Shown in pieces: positions 32,932 to 45,244 of a stretch of DNA of 64,000 nt (the stretch's first letter is position 1; every line of letters begins with the position of its first letter). Origin of the DNA: Cyathus striatus (Eukaryota; Basidiomycota; Agaricomycetes; Agaricales; Nidulariaceae); assembly GCA_025738555.1 (NCBI GenBank), contig JAOVFP010000003.1:2480001-2544000 (forward strand). The letters run 5' to 3'. A program made the translations under genes and the position numbers. The notes under the pieces were generated by a model, which was not told where the DNA came from, ran no database searches, and saw nothing but the letters and a program-made list of their open reading frames with translations.

Positions 32932-33585
32932 CTACAAAGTGGAGCCCACTGCAAGGGGTGAAGGTCCTTTTATTTGTCCTGAAACCCCTTGCCCCACAAG
33001 CAAGTCCTTTTTAATCATTATTTCCTCCAACATTGACAACTGTTATCACACATTCCCTATTCTCAATTATCTGTCCCAGTCAGCCTCTTCATCACCAATG
33101 ACATTGACAATGCCTTTTCCATCACCTCATGGTCATCATGCTGCACAGTGTTCCTCCAACTTGGGCTCATGGCTTGAAGATGCCATGCTGATACCTATCA
33201 GCTTTGATGGATTTTACATGAGCCATACACATGCCTCATTCTGTTTGATATTGGCTGGCAACAGATTTGTTGCTTATTGTTTTGAAGAACCTCCATCATT
33301 CATTTACTGTTTCTCAACCTCTCTCCTGCCATGCATTTGTGTATATTGCACTTCATCATCCCCACCATAGCCAGCCATCATTATAACCTCAAGATATTTG
33401 CTGTTATCATCTCCTTTCTGTCTTGACTGTTGATGTCATGTTTTTATCCTTGTTGTGTCACAAGTGGTATTGCATTTTTCCTTTTCTTCTAACAGTGTTA
33501 CATGGTGGACTGTTTTGTTGCTTGTATCATAACTGGTTTGTGTGTGGATTGACAGGGACATCAATTTCTGAAGTGTCTGTTAGGT

Positions 33586-33821
33586 GTAGAGCAGGCATTC
33601 TGCCTGTACCATAAAATCAGCCTCATGTCAGTTTTTATTAGTTCACTCATTTACATGTTCCTGTACCTATTTAAGTACAGTACTCAACATTCTTTGAATA
33701 CAGGTTCCTTTCCCCCCCTTCTCACATTCTCAACAAACCTCATTAGGACCTGAGGATAGATGGACATGCTATCCACTTGCAAGTTCTTTGTTCAAGAACT
33801 TCCTTCAACTGGAAATCTTCT
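33586..33821. repeat. 235-bp direct repeat, copy 2 (with hairpin at 33591)
   Basis: Partner of 32696-32931. Its 3' border abuts the C-terminal coding end of a decayed transposase on the other strand. Confidence 0.85.
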
Positions 33822-34900
33822 TCCACATCTCCACCAAGTCTTTCTTCCACTCTGGAGGAAGTACATGATGGCCTTTATATTGCTTTCCTGCCCATGCTGC
33901 TTGTTTCCCATCATGGCCTACAAGATATGCATCCATGAACCTATTGGCATGATTTGAAAATCCACAGAACAGCAGGAATTCAAATGACTTCAACAGAAAT
34001 AAGTAAGCAAATTTACCTTCTCATCGTATGCAATAGCACAGAATCTAAAGCCTTTTCTACATTATCTCTAATATCTTCCATCTTTGGTGAATCAGGAAAC
34101 CAACATTAAATTCATTTTGCATACCCCCAACACTGCTCTATGAAGTTCAACTTGCAATGAAATTTTGGGAGGAAAAGCATGATAAATCCATGGGCCTCAC
34201 ATTCCTCTTCTAAACATGACTTTGCATTTCTGAAATCAGGTTCATTATACAGCATGTGTCAACAGCAACAGTCTGATCAGCTGGCTTCAACACAACCATC
34301 CTTGAAGTCAGCACATTGAGTTGGTCTTCCATTTTGTTCCGCACAACCTGTATACCCACACTCTTCAAGGATAACAGCCATGCCTTTGAATAGGCCAGCT
34401 TGTGGATGACCTTCAGGAAAGTACAAAGGCTGTGCTGTTCCATTTGGCATGACAGCATCTTGCATTCATGTCCATCTCTTCTGCTTCTTCCCATCAGATT
34501 GATATTGAGGTTTTCCATTTTCATCAACTACACTCACCTCCACACCTCAGTTTTTATTTGGCCTTGAAGTGTTTTTTGGCATTTTGGAGGCTGACAAGGC
34601 ATCTGGTGACTGTTTTTGGTGGGTAGTAGCATTATCATATATGAGAATGTGCTTTTGACCTGGATACTCAATCTCTAGCAGATCCATCATTGTTTTGGCC
34701 TGTGAAACAATTTCATTGTTGTCAAAGTAACCATCTCATGTCTTCCCTGCTCTAAAATAGACTCATGCACTGCACTTTCCATTGCATGAATGAGACCATC
34801 CATAGTCAGCTGAAACAAAATCTGCTGCCATTAATGAAATGCCTTCACCTTTAGGTTGAGGAGATATATAAAGGTTACAGAGCCCCTCTTTGGTTGGTGA
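33805..34900 (-). pseudogene. DDE superfamily endonuclease transposase, decayed
   Basis: The minus strand reads, in order and with in-frame stops, SLMAADFVSADYGW, AKTMMDLLEIEYPGQKHILI, YDNATTH, LYFPEGHPQAGLFKGMAVIL, FLPKFHCKLNFIEQCWGYAK and RFMDAYLVGHDGKQAAWAGK. These are the conserved blocks of a transposase family common in mushroom genomes, with DDE residues in SADYGW, IYDNATTH and LNFIEQCWG. Several stops are TGA where the family has CGA, which fits CpG decay. The 5' end beyond 34900 is not recognisable. Confidence 0.82.
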
Positions 34901-37900
34901 CTTTTACATCTGTATCATTATTCCTCTGCTCCTTTGGTACATATCTTTACCACATTTTCAATGTGTCATTCACACTTGCTCACTTCCACATATCAGGCAT
35001 GGGCATTTCTTTCCTTACTTCTAATCAAGGCCTCTTTGGCACACAACCAATTTATTCAGCTACAGTAGAAATTGTCATAGTGAATACAGATTTGCAAAAA
35101 CAAACTCAAATGACACACTGTGACAGCTTGTGGTAGTGAATAAATGCTCAAAATGAATAAGAAAGTCCACAACCAACCTTATTCATTATGACAATTTCTA
35201 CTGTATTACATTAGCTTTAAATTTGTTCCTAACTTTCATGATAGTCTCTCATCTCCTTCTTTATAGAAGAAGGGTCACCAAACTCCTGGAAAAGAATATG
35301 GTTCCCCATACACTGGAATAATAGCAATGATAATAAAATTCCAGCTACTTCTTATCATTTTCAATGCACTATTGGTAGGGGAATTAATCTGGAAGGGGGA
35401 TTTTGACAAAACAACCTTATTAGCATATCAAATTGTATCTCAGGTCCAAGTTGTCAGAAATAGATAATTATTACTTACTTATTATTCCATATTTACATAA
35501 TCATCTCATACCCTTATCTACGAAATCTTTTCTTCCACACACCTCAGTCCATTACACTCTGACTGAGGTGAGCCATCTTTATTCTACTATACATTAACTA
35601 TGTACTGATTTACCATAGACACTTATCTGTGTCTATTTAGGTTAGTTAATACTCAGTCCATTACACTCTGACTGAGACACTTATCTGTGTCTATTTAGAT
35701 TCGGTTCTTGACACAAGTAAGTGTTATCAATAAAGATGTTCATTCTTGCATTATTGGAAGCTAATATTCATGAAAGATCTTTTTGCCCATGCTCATCATA
35801 TTCCACATTGCACAAGGTCAAGCAACACACAAGAAAACACACCACTGAAACCACTCATGAAAGGAAGGCCAGTGGAACAATTTCTGCATTACAGTTTTCA
35901 TGCTCAATTCTGGTTGCTAGTGTGGTGAAAAGTAGCATAGTTGGAAACAAAGCATATCCTGCAACATTAAATGCTATCTGTTGAATATCCAATATCTTGT
36001 CTCTTTTAAACATGTAAAGGGCTGAAATTATCTGATTTCAAGTGAATAGTGTGAAGTTGGTATCCAGGTATCCATACTTGTGGGAGGATTTAAGAATAAC
36101 ATTTGTCATAGAAGCTGAGTTACCAAGGCCTGAGGGGGTGTCATGAAAACCTAGTTTGCCACACAAAGAATTATGGTGCATTGTAAGGCCTTAAGGCACC
36201 AGCTGCCTTAAATTGAACACAGATCCTTGGGTATAGTTGCAGGTCATGACTGGATGCCTTATAACACATTATATGTCAAGCTCCATGCTCTAAAAGTTCT
36301 GTGAGGCAAACAGTAGAGTATTATAATATATCTCTTTTACTTAATGGATTATAAGCTATTAGCACTGTTTAGGCTTATAAAACTTATTATATCATCTAAT
36401 CTTATTATGAAATTGTGACCTCTTGGAGAATGATACATTATGACATTCATTACTAGACTACTTATGTACATGCAAAGACAGTAAGTACTCATGTCAGCAA
36501 CTTATCAACTTAACAAGTATACATTAAATAAGAATACTTACCTTGGTCTAAGTTTCACTTACCTTTACCCATGCTACTTACCTTTCTTGAAGTAAAAAGC
36601 AACCCAAAACCCATCACTCTTTTATACATCTTGGGAAGGTGAATTAGTCAGCATGTTTCAGATCTTGCATGGTCTCAGCACATGTTCCAGAATCAACTAC
36701 AACTTCATCCCATCCAACTTCCAACTAAACCCAGACTCACCCACACTTGTCATAACTGCTACCTATTCATATTTCTCAGCTCTTCGCATTCTCAGGCATT
36801 CTAAGTTAGTTAATTGTAAGTTATTGATTGCTATACACTTTTTTATGATTACTGCTTTATACCAAAGCTGTAGTCTAAAGGCAGTCCATACTGAACCTGA
36901 TGTAAATTGGCCAGACTAAACATCAGTTTATGTTTTTCTAAAAAACAAGTCAAGGTGCTGCATGAATCAGATTATACTGTTGTTATCTTGAAATATAGTT
37001 GTACATGTGGTCGCCAAAAATGATGGCAACCTTTCATTTTTCCCACCCAGAATGCGAGGTGTTCTCACATTAATTAGTATGTAGCACATTAGTCTTTGAA
37101 CAGACCAACTTTGAATTTTGTGTACATATTTGCCTAGCTGTATTCTACTAGAATTTAAATTTATGAAATACTGGACACATTTATTGGTGTGATTTATGCA
37201 ATCTAATTCTTCAACTATGTTTGTGTCATACAATCTACTAAGTAGCCTACAGGAGTTGTTATTGATGATATTTCTACATAGGATTTTGGATATACGGAGT
37301 GCTATATATACAACATAATATATTAAAATATTAAAATATTCAGGTATCTGTATACCGAGATATAATGACATTTATGTAAGACTTCTTATTTGTCGGACCT
37401 GAGCGAATTAGAAATCACATATTTAATCACTTTATGGACTGCTTCACCTCTGTAAATTCATGAACATATGTATAATTTATGCTTCAAAATAGTGCTGTAT
37501 TGAAAATATGAAATTTACTCAGATATAGGAACATATCTGCTGGTAGGAGATGAAACACAGATATCAGTCAAGTATGATCCAACTAATCACTCTCATTTTT
37601 GGTGAAATAATGAAGCAATTGCTAAATAATATGGAGGTTATATTAGTTGATATACAAGTAATGTCTCAGAGAAATTTTGAACAATTCCATAGCTTCCAAA
37701 ATGTTCTACTGAACAATGAATCATTTCCCTGAATAAAATGCAGCCTTGTATAAAAATAGCTTATACTATACCGCCAAGATACTAAATTCATCCCTAATTT
37801 TTCATACACGTACTGTACGCTATGTAGAATACATAACCGAATTTAGGAGACATCCTGAGCTGTGTATAATGTACTACAGCTTAAACAATGCAAAAAACCG

Positions 37901-39105
37901 TTCTAATTATGTGTGGGAATTGTTGTTGTTTGCCATCACTTTTGGCAACCACGTGTATACATTAAAACCCATTGTGTAGTACCCCACAGTCTTATAGGAT
38001 TTCACATGATAATCCTTGTCCTATAATGCCTTATGATAGTATTATAATTATTCCACTTACACCTTGCAACAAACCTATAATACATTATGATGATATTAAA
38101 GGCTTAATGTCTTACAAGATGTTTTCGGTTTTATGACAGGGACCTGCCGTGCCATTACAGGGAAACTCAGTACATGGGGTGATGATTCTGTTTACCACTC
38201 CCATAAACTGGTTCACCCCATTTTTATAAAACCACTATAGTGCATTTATTCGGTAACCATATCAATTTGCATATATGACCTAAATATATCATTATTACAG
38301 GTACATACTTCCACCTACGTAAGTATGAAACTATGATAGGTTTAGGTTCGGTTATCAAAAACTATAAAAGTGGCCTTGATATCTTTTAAGAATAATATAC
38401 AAGTCTGCGACAACTGAACTAAGGATCTAAAAGTAACCTACCACACGTCATCCTTCTTGTAAATGTCATCAAACTGCCAGCAAAGCCTGACGTGCGCCCT
38501 TTTCGGTGTCAGCAACAGCAATTGCCTCAAACGTGTCGTTTGTCCAGGCTTTCCCTTGTACAACGCCGCACACGCAGTACAATAAGAAGAGATGCAAAAA
38601 TCTCAAGAAATAAATCAATTTAGATTCGGTAATATAGAACAAGCAGATATGTGAGCAAATTAGCAGTGTCGTGGAATTCAGGAATACTGTATGCCGTTGG
38701 AAACAGAAATCTTGTTCGAGCCAAGCATTAAAATACTCAGGAAAAGCATGATAATAATATATGCGGTTAGGGTGTAGTCCTTGAAGCCTTTCCGTGCACC
38801 TCCTCGTTGCGCCAGGGACGATGTACTAGACAGTAGATTGAGCTGTAGAAGTTGAAGAAGGGGATTTGTATGCGCTTGCCGCCGGGGTAAACACTGATAG
38901 AAATTGAGGCTCTTCGATATAGAAAAAGTTGCTCTCCTAAAGCTCAGCAGCTTACATACAGGTCCGTCGATTAGTGTTTAAATTTGACGCGACGGCGCCG
39001 GGTAACGAAAGGCAATGAGCTGTCGATAACATTATAATTATAATGGTATGTACTGCTAAATGATAGTCTATCAATACTTACGTCTTGGGAGCATAGCATT
39101 CCACT
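34901..39105. other. CpG-poor, AT-rich intergenic region
   Basis: Apart from the small MITE at 35063-35203 and short repeats, nothing coding is recognised. A palindromic CTCAGTCCATTACACTCTGA repeat (ending CTGAG) occurs at 35545 and 35653, with the GACACTTATCTGTGTC palindrome nearby at 35618 and 35677. Near 38450-38930 the minus strand has frames such as YYYHAFPEYFNAWLEQDF and GKAWTNDTFEAIAVADTEKG that look like remains of a real but unidentified gene. CG dinucleotides become frequent again after about 38400. Confidence 0.45.
35063..35203. mobile_element. Tc1/mariner-type MITE, 141 bp
   Basis: The inverted ends CAGTAGAAATTGTCATARTG plus AATA give 23 of 24 bases paired, with TA on both sides (35061-35062 and 35204-35205). 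It sits just upstream of the decayed transposase, but its TIR differs from the 687-bp MITE. Confidence 0.85.
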
Positions 39106-39206
39106 TGTCCCATGGCCCAGCTGGTTAAGGCGTCCGACTGTTATCAAAGTGTTGTTATGTACACAAGTATATCGGAAGATCGAGAGTTCAAGTCTCTCTG
39201 GGACAG
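39106..39206 (+). tRNA. tRNA-Asn (GTT) with a 27-nt intron
   Basis: A full cloverleaf can be drawn. The acceptor TGTCCCA pairs with TGGGACA (39106-39112, 39199-39205); discriminator G. D arm GCCC...GGC. Anticodon stem TCCGA/TCGGA with loop C-T-GTT-A. The T arm is GAGAG-TTCAAGT-CTCTC. The intron 39144-39170 sits one base 3' of the anticodon, the canonical position. The mature length would be 74 nt. Anticodon GTT specifies asparagine. Confidence 0.9.
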
Positions 39207-39497
39207 CTCTGTTGTGTCTCTATATTTTTTTTAGAAAGTAAGTCGCTCTACATAGTTTGATCCATTATCCCTACGTACAGGAAGTACAGGTGGAATATCG
39301 CTTAGCTAAAAACAAGCTACGAAGCCAACTGAAGCCTCTTGGAGCGCACTTTGAACTTGAGCTTGGACCTTTGCAAAGCCATTGTGACATTCGGCTAACG
39401 TCACGCCACGACAGCCGAGTCACATCTGTGACTCACGTTGTTGTTACGCAGCGTACATATTGGACGCCGACAGCGTGGCTTGTTCTCTACAACCATC

Positions 39498-40403
39498 ATG
39501 GACGAGTCGCCCACCGTTCTCTTTGACTCATACGAGCAGGACTTTCGCCATCTCATCCAGAGCGTTGAGCAGAAACTAGGAGTCGATGCCAAAGACCAGC
39601 GAGGAGGTGAGCAGTCGTCATGTGAAACTCAACCCCAGCTCATGCCACGACCATAGAACAACGCAAAGCAGCTTTGAGGAAGGTGGAGATCGAGCTCGAT
39701 GAGGCAGATGATATTGTGCGTACATGATATACCTATGTTACCCTGGAAAGGTACTGAACCTATGCAGGTCTCCCAACTCGAGATTGAGATCCAGGGCATC
39801 CCCAAGTCTATCAAAGGACAGTATGTCAGCAGGCTGAAGCAAGTGAAAGCCGATCTCGTAAAGTACAAGAAGCTGTCGAAGGACATCCACTCCCAAGCGG
39901 CTAGAGCTGACCTTATGGGTGGCTTCAGACGGGGCGCTGGCAACTCCCCTTCCGATGACCCATACGGAGAGAACGGCGAAAGGAGTAGACTTCTTGCAGG
40001 CACCGAGACGCTCGCTGATGGAAGTCACCGACTACAAGACTCTACCGGCATTGCCCTGGAAGCGGAGGAACAGGGTGCAGATATCTTAAGGAACCTACGG
40101 CGGCAGAGGGAACAGATTGAGAATACGAGGGACACGGTTCGTATACCCGGGTTATATCTTATTCGTTTCTGACCCTCCGCGTGTCTCAATAGCTCCAGCA
40201 AGCAGATACCCACATTGACCGGTCGAGTACCACAATAAAGGGCATGATTCGGCAGTAAGTTTTCCATGTTTCTCGAACTTTGCTTCTTCTCCCCAGCTTA
40301 ACCCCGCAGTATGTATAAACAGCGTGTTATCATCAGTCTCATCATAGCGTTCTTCGTGATCATGATAGGCGTGATCCTGTACTTCAAGCTTGTCCGCCGG
40401 TAG
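39498..40403 (+). CDS. VTI1: v-SNARE of the VTI1 family
   Basis: Five exons (39498-39606, 39657-39715, 39768-40136, 40193-40254, 40310-40403) join to 230 aa, close to the usual length of about 217-230. The N-terminal Habc-type helices start MDESPTVLFDSYEQDFRHL. The SNARE helix runs from TGIALEAEEQGADILRNL through LQQADTHIDRSSTTIKGM, with the zero-layer Gln in LRRQREQIENT. A single C-terminal membrane anchor follows (VIISLIIAFFVIMIGVILYF) and ends KLVRR. In fungi Vti1 is the Qb-SNARE for Golgi, endosome and vacuole fusion. The gene looks intact and expressed-like; introns are 50-56 nt. Confidence 0.92.
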
Positions 40404-41897
40404 GGATCCGTCCACCTTGCTCTAGCATAGCCGAGGCATGGTTCACGTTACTTGTTTACTCTTCGGACACGAGCACTCGGGTCATCCATCTTTCCGCGTT
40501 TTGTATCGGACAGTTGCAATCATTTTTTAGGTGTATATCTTCTTTTTCGACCCCTGCTTGATGCTGGAACAACAAGTCGTCCTCGGATGACCCTAACTTC
40601 ATTCCCATCCTTGTCTATCTATTTATTAAGTTATATATCAAATTAACCTCTTTTCATTTTCCTGCACTGCCCATTCCCGTTCCGCTGGAAGTTCATTCGT
40701 CATGATTGGTCTAGAGCTCGACATCTAAGCAAGTTCTTAAAGCTTCCTTGTTCCTATTAACAGATTCTCTTTCAGTTACACCGCGTCACGTACTCCGGAA
40801 ATAAATGATATCTCTGCTGTTGAATTGAAAGAACATCCATGTGGTAGATAAATCTCTCTACCTCCGCACGATTATCCCCATGTCAAGGTTTACAACTGCC
40901 AAAGACGACATTGCGGTGATGCCGCGGAAATTCGGAAAACATACTGTTCAGGAGGTAATGTAATATATGTGCGCGAAACTAAGAATATCTTTCTGTTCCC
41001 CCTTGTTCCTTACGTCCACCCTCTCTCACTGCCAGTGCTGTTGGCCAGACACCGCTCAATCGTTATAGATTAAAGATTTCTCACTGTTCCTGCAATAATG
41101 GAAGTTGTTTTCTCTGCTCGCGGAAGCTTTTTGCCGGAATTAACGATTATAAGAGGTATAATGGGTGCGTTGGATGGTTTGCTATCAATGATCTGTGCTG
41201 ATTCAGTGATCGTCGACCCATGCGTTGGTGCGCTGGTGCTCTAGTGGCCAGTTCCTTGACCTTCTTTTGCTGCAAATGCATGGGAAAATGAGCAAGGCAC
41301 AAGGGGCGCTCAATGCTCATGCCGAACGCCGTTAACAACCTCTGACCATTACTTTGCGCATCCGGGTCGGTATTTACCTATGTAGGCTCTATGATTAGAT
41401 CGCGGTCGAGTTTGCTAAGTAATGGGTCTCCTACCACTTCGTAGTGAAAGAACTAATTACCTTATAGCCCGCAGATGAAGCGGTGAATCCCAATTACTCT
41501 TCCGTTGGAAAGGGACGTCCTAGGCCGGCTCTGTGTCTTCTCGCTCTCGTTTAGTACCCGTAAGGACACATCGTGCGTAAGAGAAATATATCGGTTCCTG
41601 GCCGCTCTTTAACCTCACGTCATCAATCCCTCAGCGATTGAATTCGAGGTAAACAACAAGCTCACGCGAAGCACGGGAATTATACCACGACACTGTTCAT
41701 TGTTTCACGATACCTTGGAGGACTGTTCGTTCCGTGTACCCCGTCTATTAACAGGCCCTTGTACCCAGCAGTCATCATTCCTTGTCTAACAGCTGTTCTG
41801 ATCGCATGGATAGGCACGGGGGCAGTGAAGATTGTAATGCTCTGGTCTGGATGGGATGAGCAATTCACGCCATGAGGCTAGAAGGTGGAGGGAAGCG
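40404..41897. other. Intergenic stretch
   Basis: 3' flank of VTI1 and 5' flank of the secreted-protein gene. Short frames only; no repeat or RNA gene recognised. Confidence 0.4.
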
Positions 41898-41905
41898 TAT
41901 ATAAG
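41898..41905 (+). promoter_or_regulatory. TATA box of secreted-protein gene
   Basis: TATATAAG, 77 bp upstream of the ATG at 41982, in a C/T-rich leader. Confidence 0.6.
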
Positions 41906-41981
41906 CCCTTCGAGCGATCATGGGACGGGGCAAGACACTGTTCCTGACAAGTCTTCCTGTTCTACTCCTACTCGTCGCACG

Positions 41982-43713
41982 ATGTTAAGTAAACTGTTGC
42001 CTTTGATCTCGTTGGCAGTAGCTGCTTCAGGTGCGAGCTATTTCTCTACTACCTGTACTACCTGTTTATTCTTACTGACGATTTTACTTTTATTTATACT
42101 TTAGCTGCTGTCGTGACGACTGTTGTACCTCCTGCTTTGAAGGGTCTTCCTAACTCTTCTGCAAATACTCTGTCTCTCGATGGAACCAATACCGACACTG
42201 ACAGCATCGTCAATACTGCCGCTATTGTCGACCAGAAGGGTGGTGCTAACGATGATACGCCTCCCAACCAGCCTGTTCCTCCAACAGTCGTGACTGCCGT
42301 CGATGGTCAGCTCACAGATGCTGGTACGGCAAACGCAACCACGCGTCGTGACTTGATTTTTAAGCGTGGTCCCGCGCCTCACAGACCTGTGAAGCGCACA
42401 GTGGCAGGCTTTGAGCAAGTCTTCGCTGGTACCGGAACTGGGCCCAACGACAGAGACGCATCGATCGAGGGTACTGCCTATTTGACTTATACTGTCGTCC
42501 CTAACGCGACGTACAACATCGACGCGTGTCTCAATTTCTGCGTTGGTGTAGATGGATGTGGTACGTCATATTCGATCAAGAAGTTCTATGAATAGCTCAC
42601 GTCTCCATCAGTTTTCGCCAACTTGTACTACGAGTTCAACAACGAGCTTCTTGATTTTGTTTTCCACGAACAATCCAACTTGAAGTGTGCTGTCTATGGT
42701 GACATCCACAGCGCAGCTGAGAAACTAAACTTTGGTGGTCAGCAACTCGAGGCGCCACCCGCTGGCCTGACCTTCATTCAACAAAGTAGTGGCTTTGCTG
42801 CCGATTCTCTTGTTGACCCCGCTGATCCTGAAGGTTACGAGTTGGTGTTTGGTCCAACAAATGGTGCCAACAATGCTCCTGGGGTAAGGATGTAACGTAT
42901 ACTCCGCTATTACGCAGGCTAACGTTGTACTTATAGTACATGGGATTCGCATTCCTTGACAAATACGATGTGGATGCTTGTGCTCAACAGTGCAATACCC
43001 GCGGCGCTGACCCCAACGGTGGAGCATGCCAATACTTCAACATCTGGCGTGCTGTTGTCAACGGTAACCCCACCACTTACACCTGCAGCATGGTATGTTC
43101 CAAATATTACTCGATATCTCTTATCTTTACTGATAACGAATATTAGTACTTCCTTGTCGCTGACGAATCTACCGCCGTTAACACCGGTCAGGGAGATCTC
43201 GCCGTCACCTTCTCTAGGGGCTACAAGCGCAAGAACTTCATCTTCGACGGTGGATTCGAAGGATTCTTGAACTGCGACGATTTCTGCTTCGCAAGTTCGT
43301 ACGCTGACTGGGTCGGTACCAGCGCCCCTGGCGGTGTTTTGGATGCAACCTTCTTCTTCTTCGAAACCTTTGCGCACTCCGGTCACGGTTCAGCTCTTTT
43401 GGGTTCCGCCAACGGCACCGACAACCTCCCGGGTACTATTACCCCCTCTGGACCCCTCGCGACTGTGGCTGGGAAGACTTACGAAATCTCGTTCTTCCAA
43501 CAAAGCTCCTTCGCTGGATCATCTCTTGAGTCCGATGCTTTCTTCCAGGTCCTATGGAATGGACAGATTGTTCAGACTGTTAACGTTGGCTTTACCGACT
43601 GGAAGTTCTTCTCCTTCCAGGTCACTGCTCAAGGCAACGATGTGTTCGCTATTAGCGGTGGGAAAGCCCCTGCCTGGTCGTTCATTGATGATATAAACAT
43701 CTTCGAGATCTAA
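41982..43713 (+). CDS. Secreted cysteine-rich protein with PAN/apple-like repeats and C-terminal jelly-roll-like domain
   Basis: Five exons (41982-42030, 42105-42560, 42612-42883, 42937-43092, 43147-43713) give 499 aa without gaps. The signal peptide is MLSKLLPLISLAVAASAA. A low-complexity Thr/Asn-rich spacer ends in a KR processing-like site (RRDLIFKR). Two cysteine-patterned modules follow (YNIDACLNFCVGVDGC; KYDVDACAQQCNTRG...CQYF), resembling apple/PAN modules. The last 190 residues start FIFDGGFEGFLNC and contain AGKTYEISFFQQSS, a pattern of galactose-binding-like beta sandwiches. Likely extracellular and carbohydrate- or protein-binding. No enzyme motif seen. The start is supported by the signal peptide and the TATA box. 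Confidence 0.85.
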
Positions 43714-44092
43714 GGTATGTATCAATATGCTGGAAGTTTTTTTTATAGTGGTTTTAAGGACTCCGTATTTTTAAAATGTTTTTACACTATTTTTGGTTGT
43801 TATCATTTGCCCTCCACGTTATTGATGCTATATAAGACACTTCACACTACGGATTGAGGAACCAGGATCAAATATACGTGACTCCACAAGCACATTAGAA
43901 ACTTTAAGTAGCACCACTACACCCTTACGCAAGTCTGAGCTGGATTGGAAATCTGAAGGCGTGTGTACAGCATTAAGCATGAATACACTCAGAATCAAAT
44001 AAGTATTGAAATATCGCTCCGAACATTGAATATTGAATATACGCATTGCGCAAGTCTAGGCCAACAATTCACATAATGAAGACATCAATTGC
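43714..44092. other. Short intergenic stretch
   Basis: 3' flank of the secreted-protein gene and 5' flank of the GH18-like gene; nothing else seen. Confidence 0.4.
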
Positions 44093-44100
44093 TATAAATA
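44093..44100 (+). promoter_or_regulatory. TATA box of GH18-like gene
   Basis: TATAAATA 49 bp upstream of the ATG at 44149. Confidence 0.55.
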
Positions 44101-44148
44101 GCCGACGTCTGTTGACTTCCAAACTCATAATAGCGACTCGTCATCATA

Positions 44149-45029
44149 ATGAAGGCTTTTACTCATTTCAAGTTCTTGGCAACTACACTGTTGCTAGTCC
44201 AGAAGGCTGTCGTCGCGATCATGCCCATGAAAAGAGATCTTGTCGAAGTTCCTTCAAGCTGGTATTTAGGCTGGAATCCTGAACTGTCTCTGTACGATAT
44301 TGACTGGTCAGGATACACACACGTAATATATTCATCTGCGTACGTGATGATTTTTTATTTCAAATTTTATCGCTAATCACTATGACTGGAACAGCGAGAC
44401 CGCTTCTAACGTCAATCAGATTATCTTACCTATTGAAAATTCATTACTAGAGTTCGTGGATGTTGCTCACATGAATGTAAGTTCACTCGTATTTGACTTT
44501 AAATATGTAGTACTGATGACATGGTAGTTTGTAAAAGTACTCGTTAGCATTGGAGGACCATCAGGATCACGCTATTGGTCCTCCAACGTTGCGTCGGAAG
44601 CAAACAGAACAGCATTTGTGAAAACTGTTACCAGTTTTTCTCAGACATTTAACCTCGATGGATTCAACTTTGAGTACGTTTATTTTTTGCTTTATATGAG
44701 CCGGCTCTTGACCTTGAATAATTAGCTGGGTAACTAACATCATCCATCCGGAAGATTCAAATAACTTCCTTGCATTTTTGAAACTTCTGCGAGAAGACCC
44801 TGTCGGGTCGAAGTTAGTTCTAGCTGCTACGGACGGTTCTGTACCCTTTATCGGACCAGCAGGAAATTCCTCTGCTGTTGTTCCCGAAATTGAGAGGTAC
44901 CTGGATTCATCCCCTATCAGATTGAATCGTAGCGGCTGGAGCTTCTGGAGTAGTGAATATATATATATTGGGATAATTATTGTATGCGTTGGTATTCTTA
45001 TCAGTATTATCTTGTTAGCAGTGCTGTAA
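44149..45029 (+). CDS. Short GH18 chitinase-like protein lacking the catalytic Glu
   Basis: Four exons (44149-44339, 44395-44476, 44528-44673, 44726-45029) give 240 aa. A hydrophobic leader (FLATTLLLVQKAVVAI) is followed by SSWYLGWN and SGYTHVIYSSA, the first strands of a GH18 barrel. Then come VKVLVSIGG (the SxGG motif) and LDGFNFDWV. Active family members have DGxDxDWE; here the second Asp is Asn and the catalytic Glu is Val. The reading frame then stops about halfway through the usual barrel and ends in a hydrophobic tail (YIGIIIVCVGILISIILLAV). It is either a membrane-anchored non-enzymatic relative or a truncated pseudogene; splice sites are intact. Confidence 0.7.
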
Positions 45030-45244
45030 TACCGTAGCACGTCCACGTTCGTCATGATAAACATAACATAAAATATATAAGTAAATGACTCCTCTCCGAA
45101 CGAAGTCAAGAATATAAGTATCTCTTGGAATATTAAGCGCACGGTAGTTATAGGTGACTCGGATATACCAGCGAGATCTATCACATCACGTACTAGTAGG
45201 TATAAAAAATTATAAATAATAAGCTAATCGTACGACTCTAAATC

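Larger units (their letters stand above)
31494..33804. other. CpG-depleted repeat graveyard
   Basis: No intact gene. Three GCAGGCA hairpins (31976, 32701, 33591) and a 235-bp direct repeat are present. From about 32510 to 34020 I count no CG dinucleotide. The open frame 32873-33370 has no recognised motif and arises in this biased sequence. Confidence 0.5.

Noticed and set aside
32873..33370. 165-codon plus-strand gene
   Set aside because: It lies in the CpG-free decay zone between two repeat copies, with no motif; the long frame probably reflects biased base composition.
44567..45184. 205-codon minus-strand frame
   Set aside because: It is antisense to the GH18-like exons, has no motif and is explained as a shadow frame.
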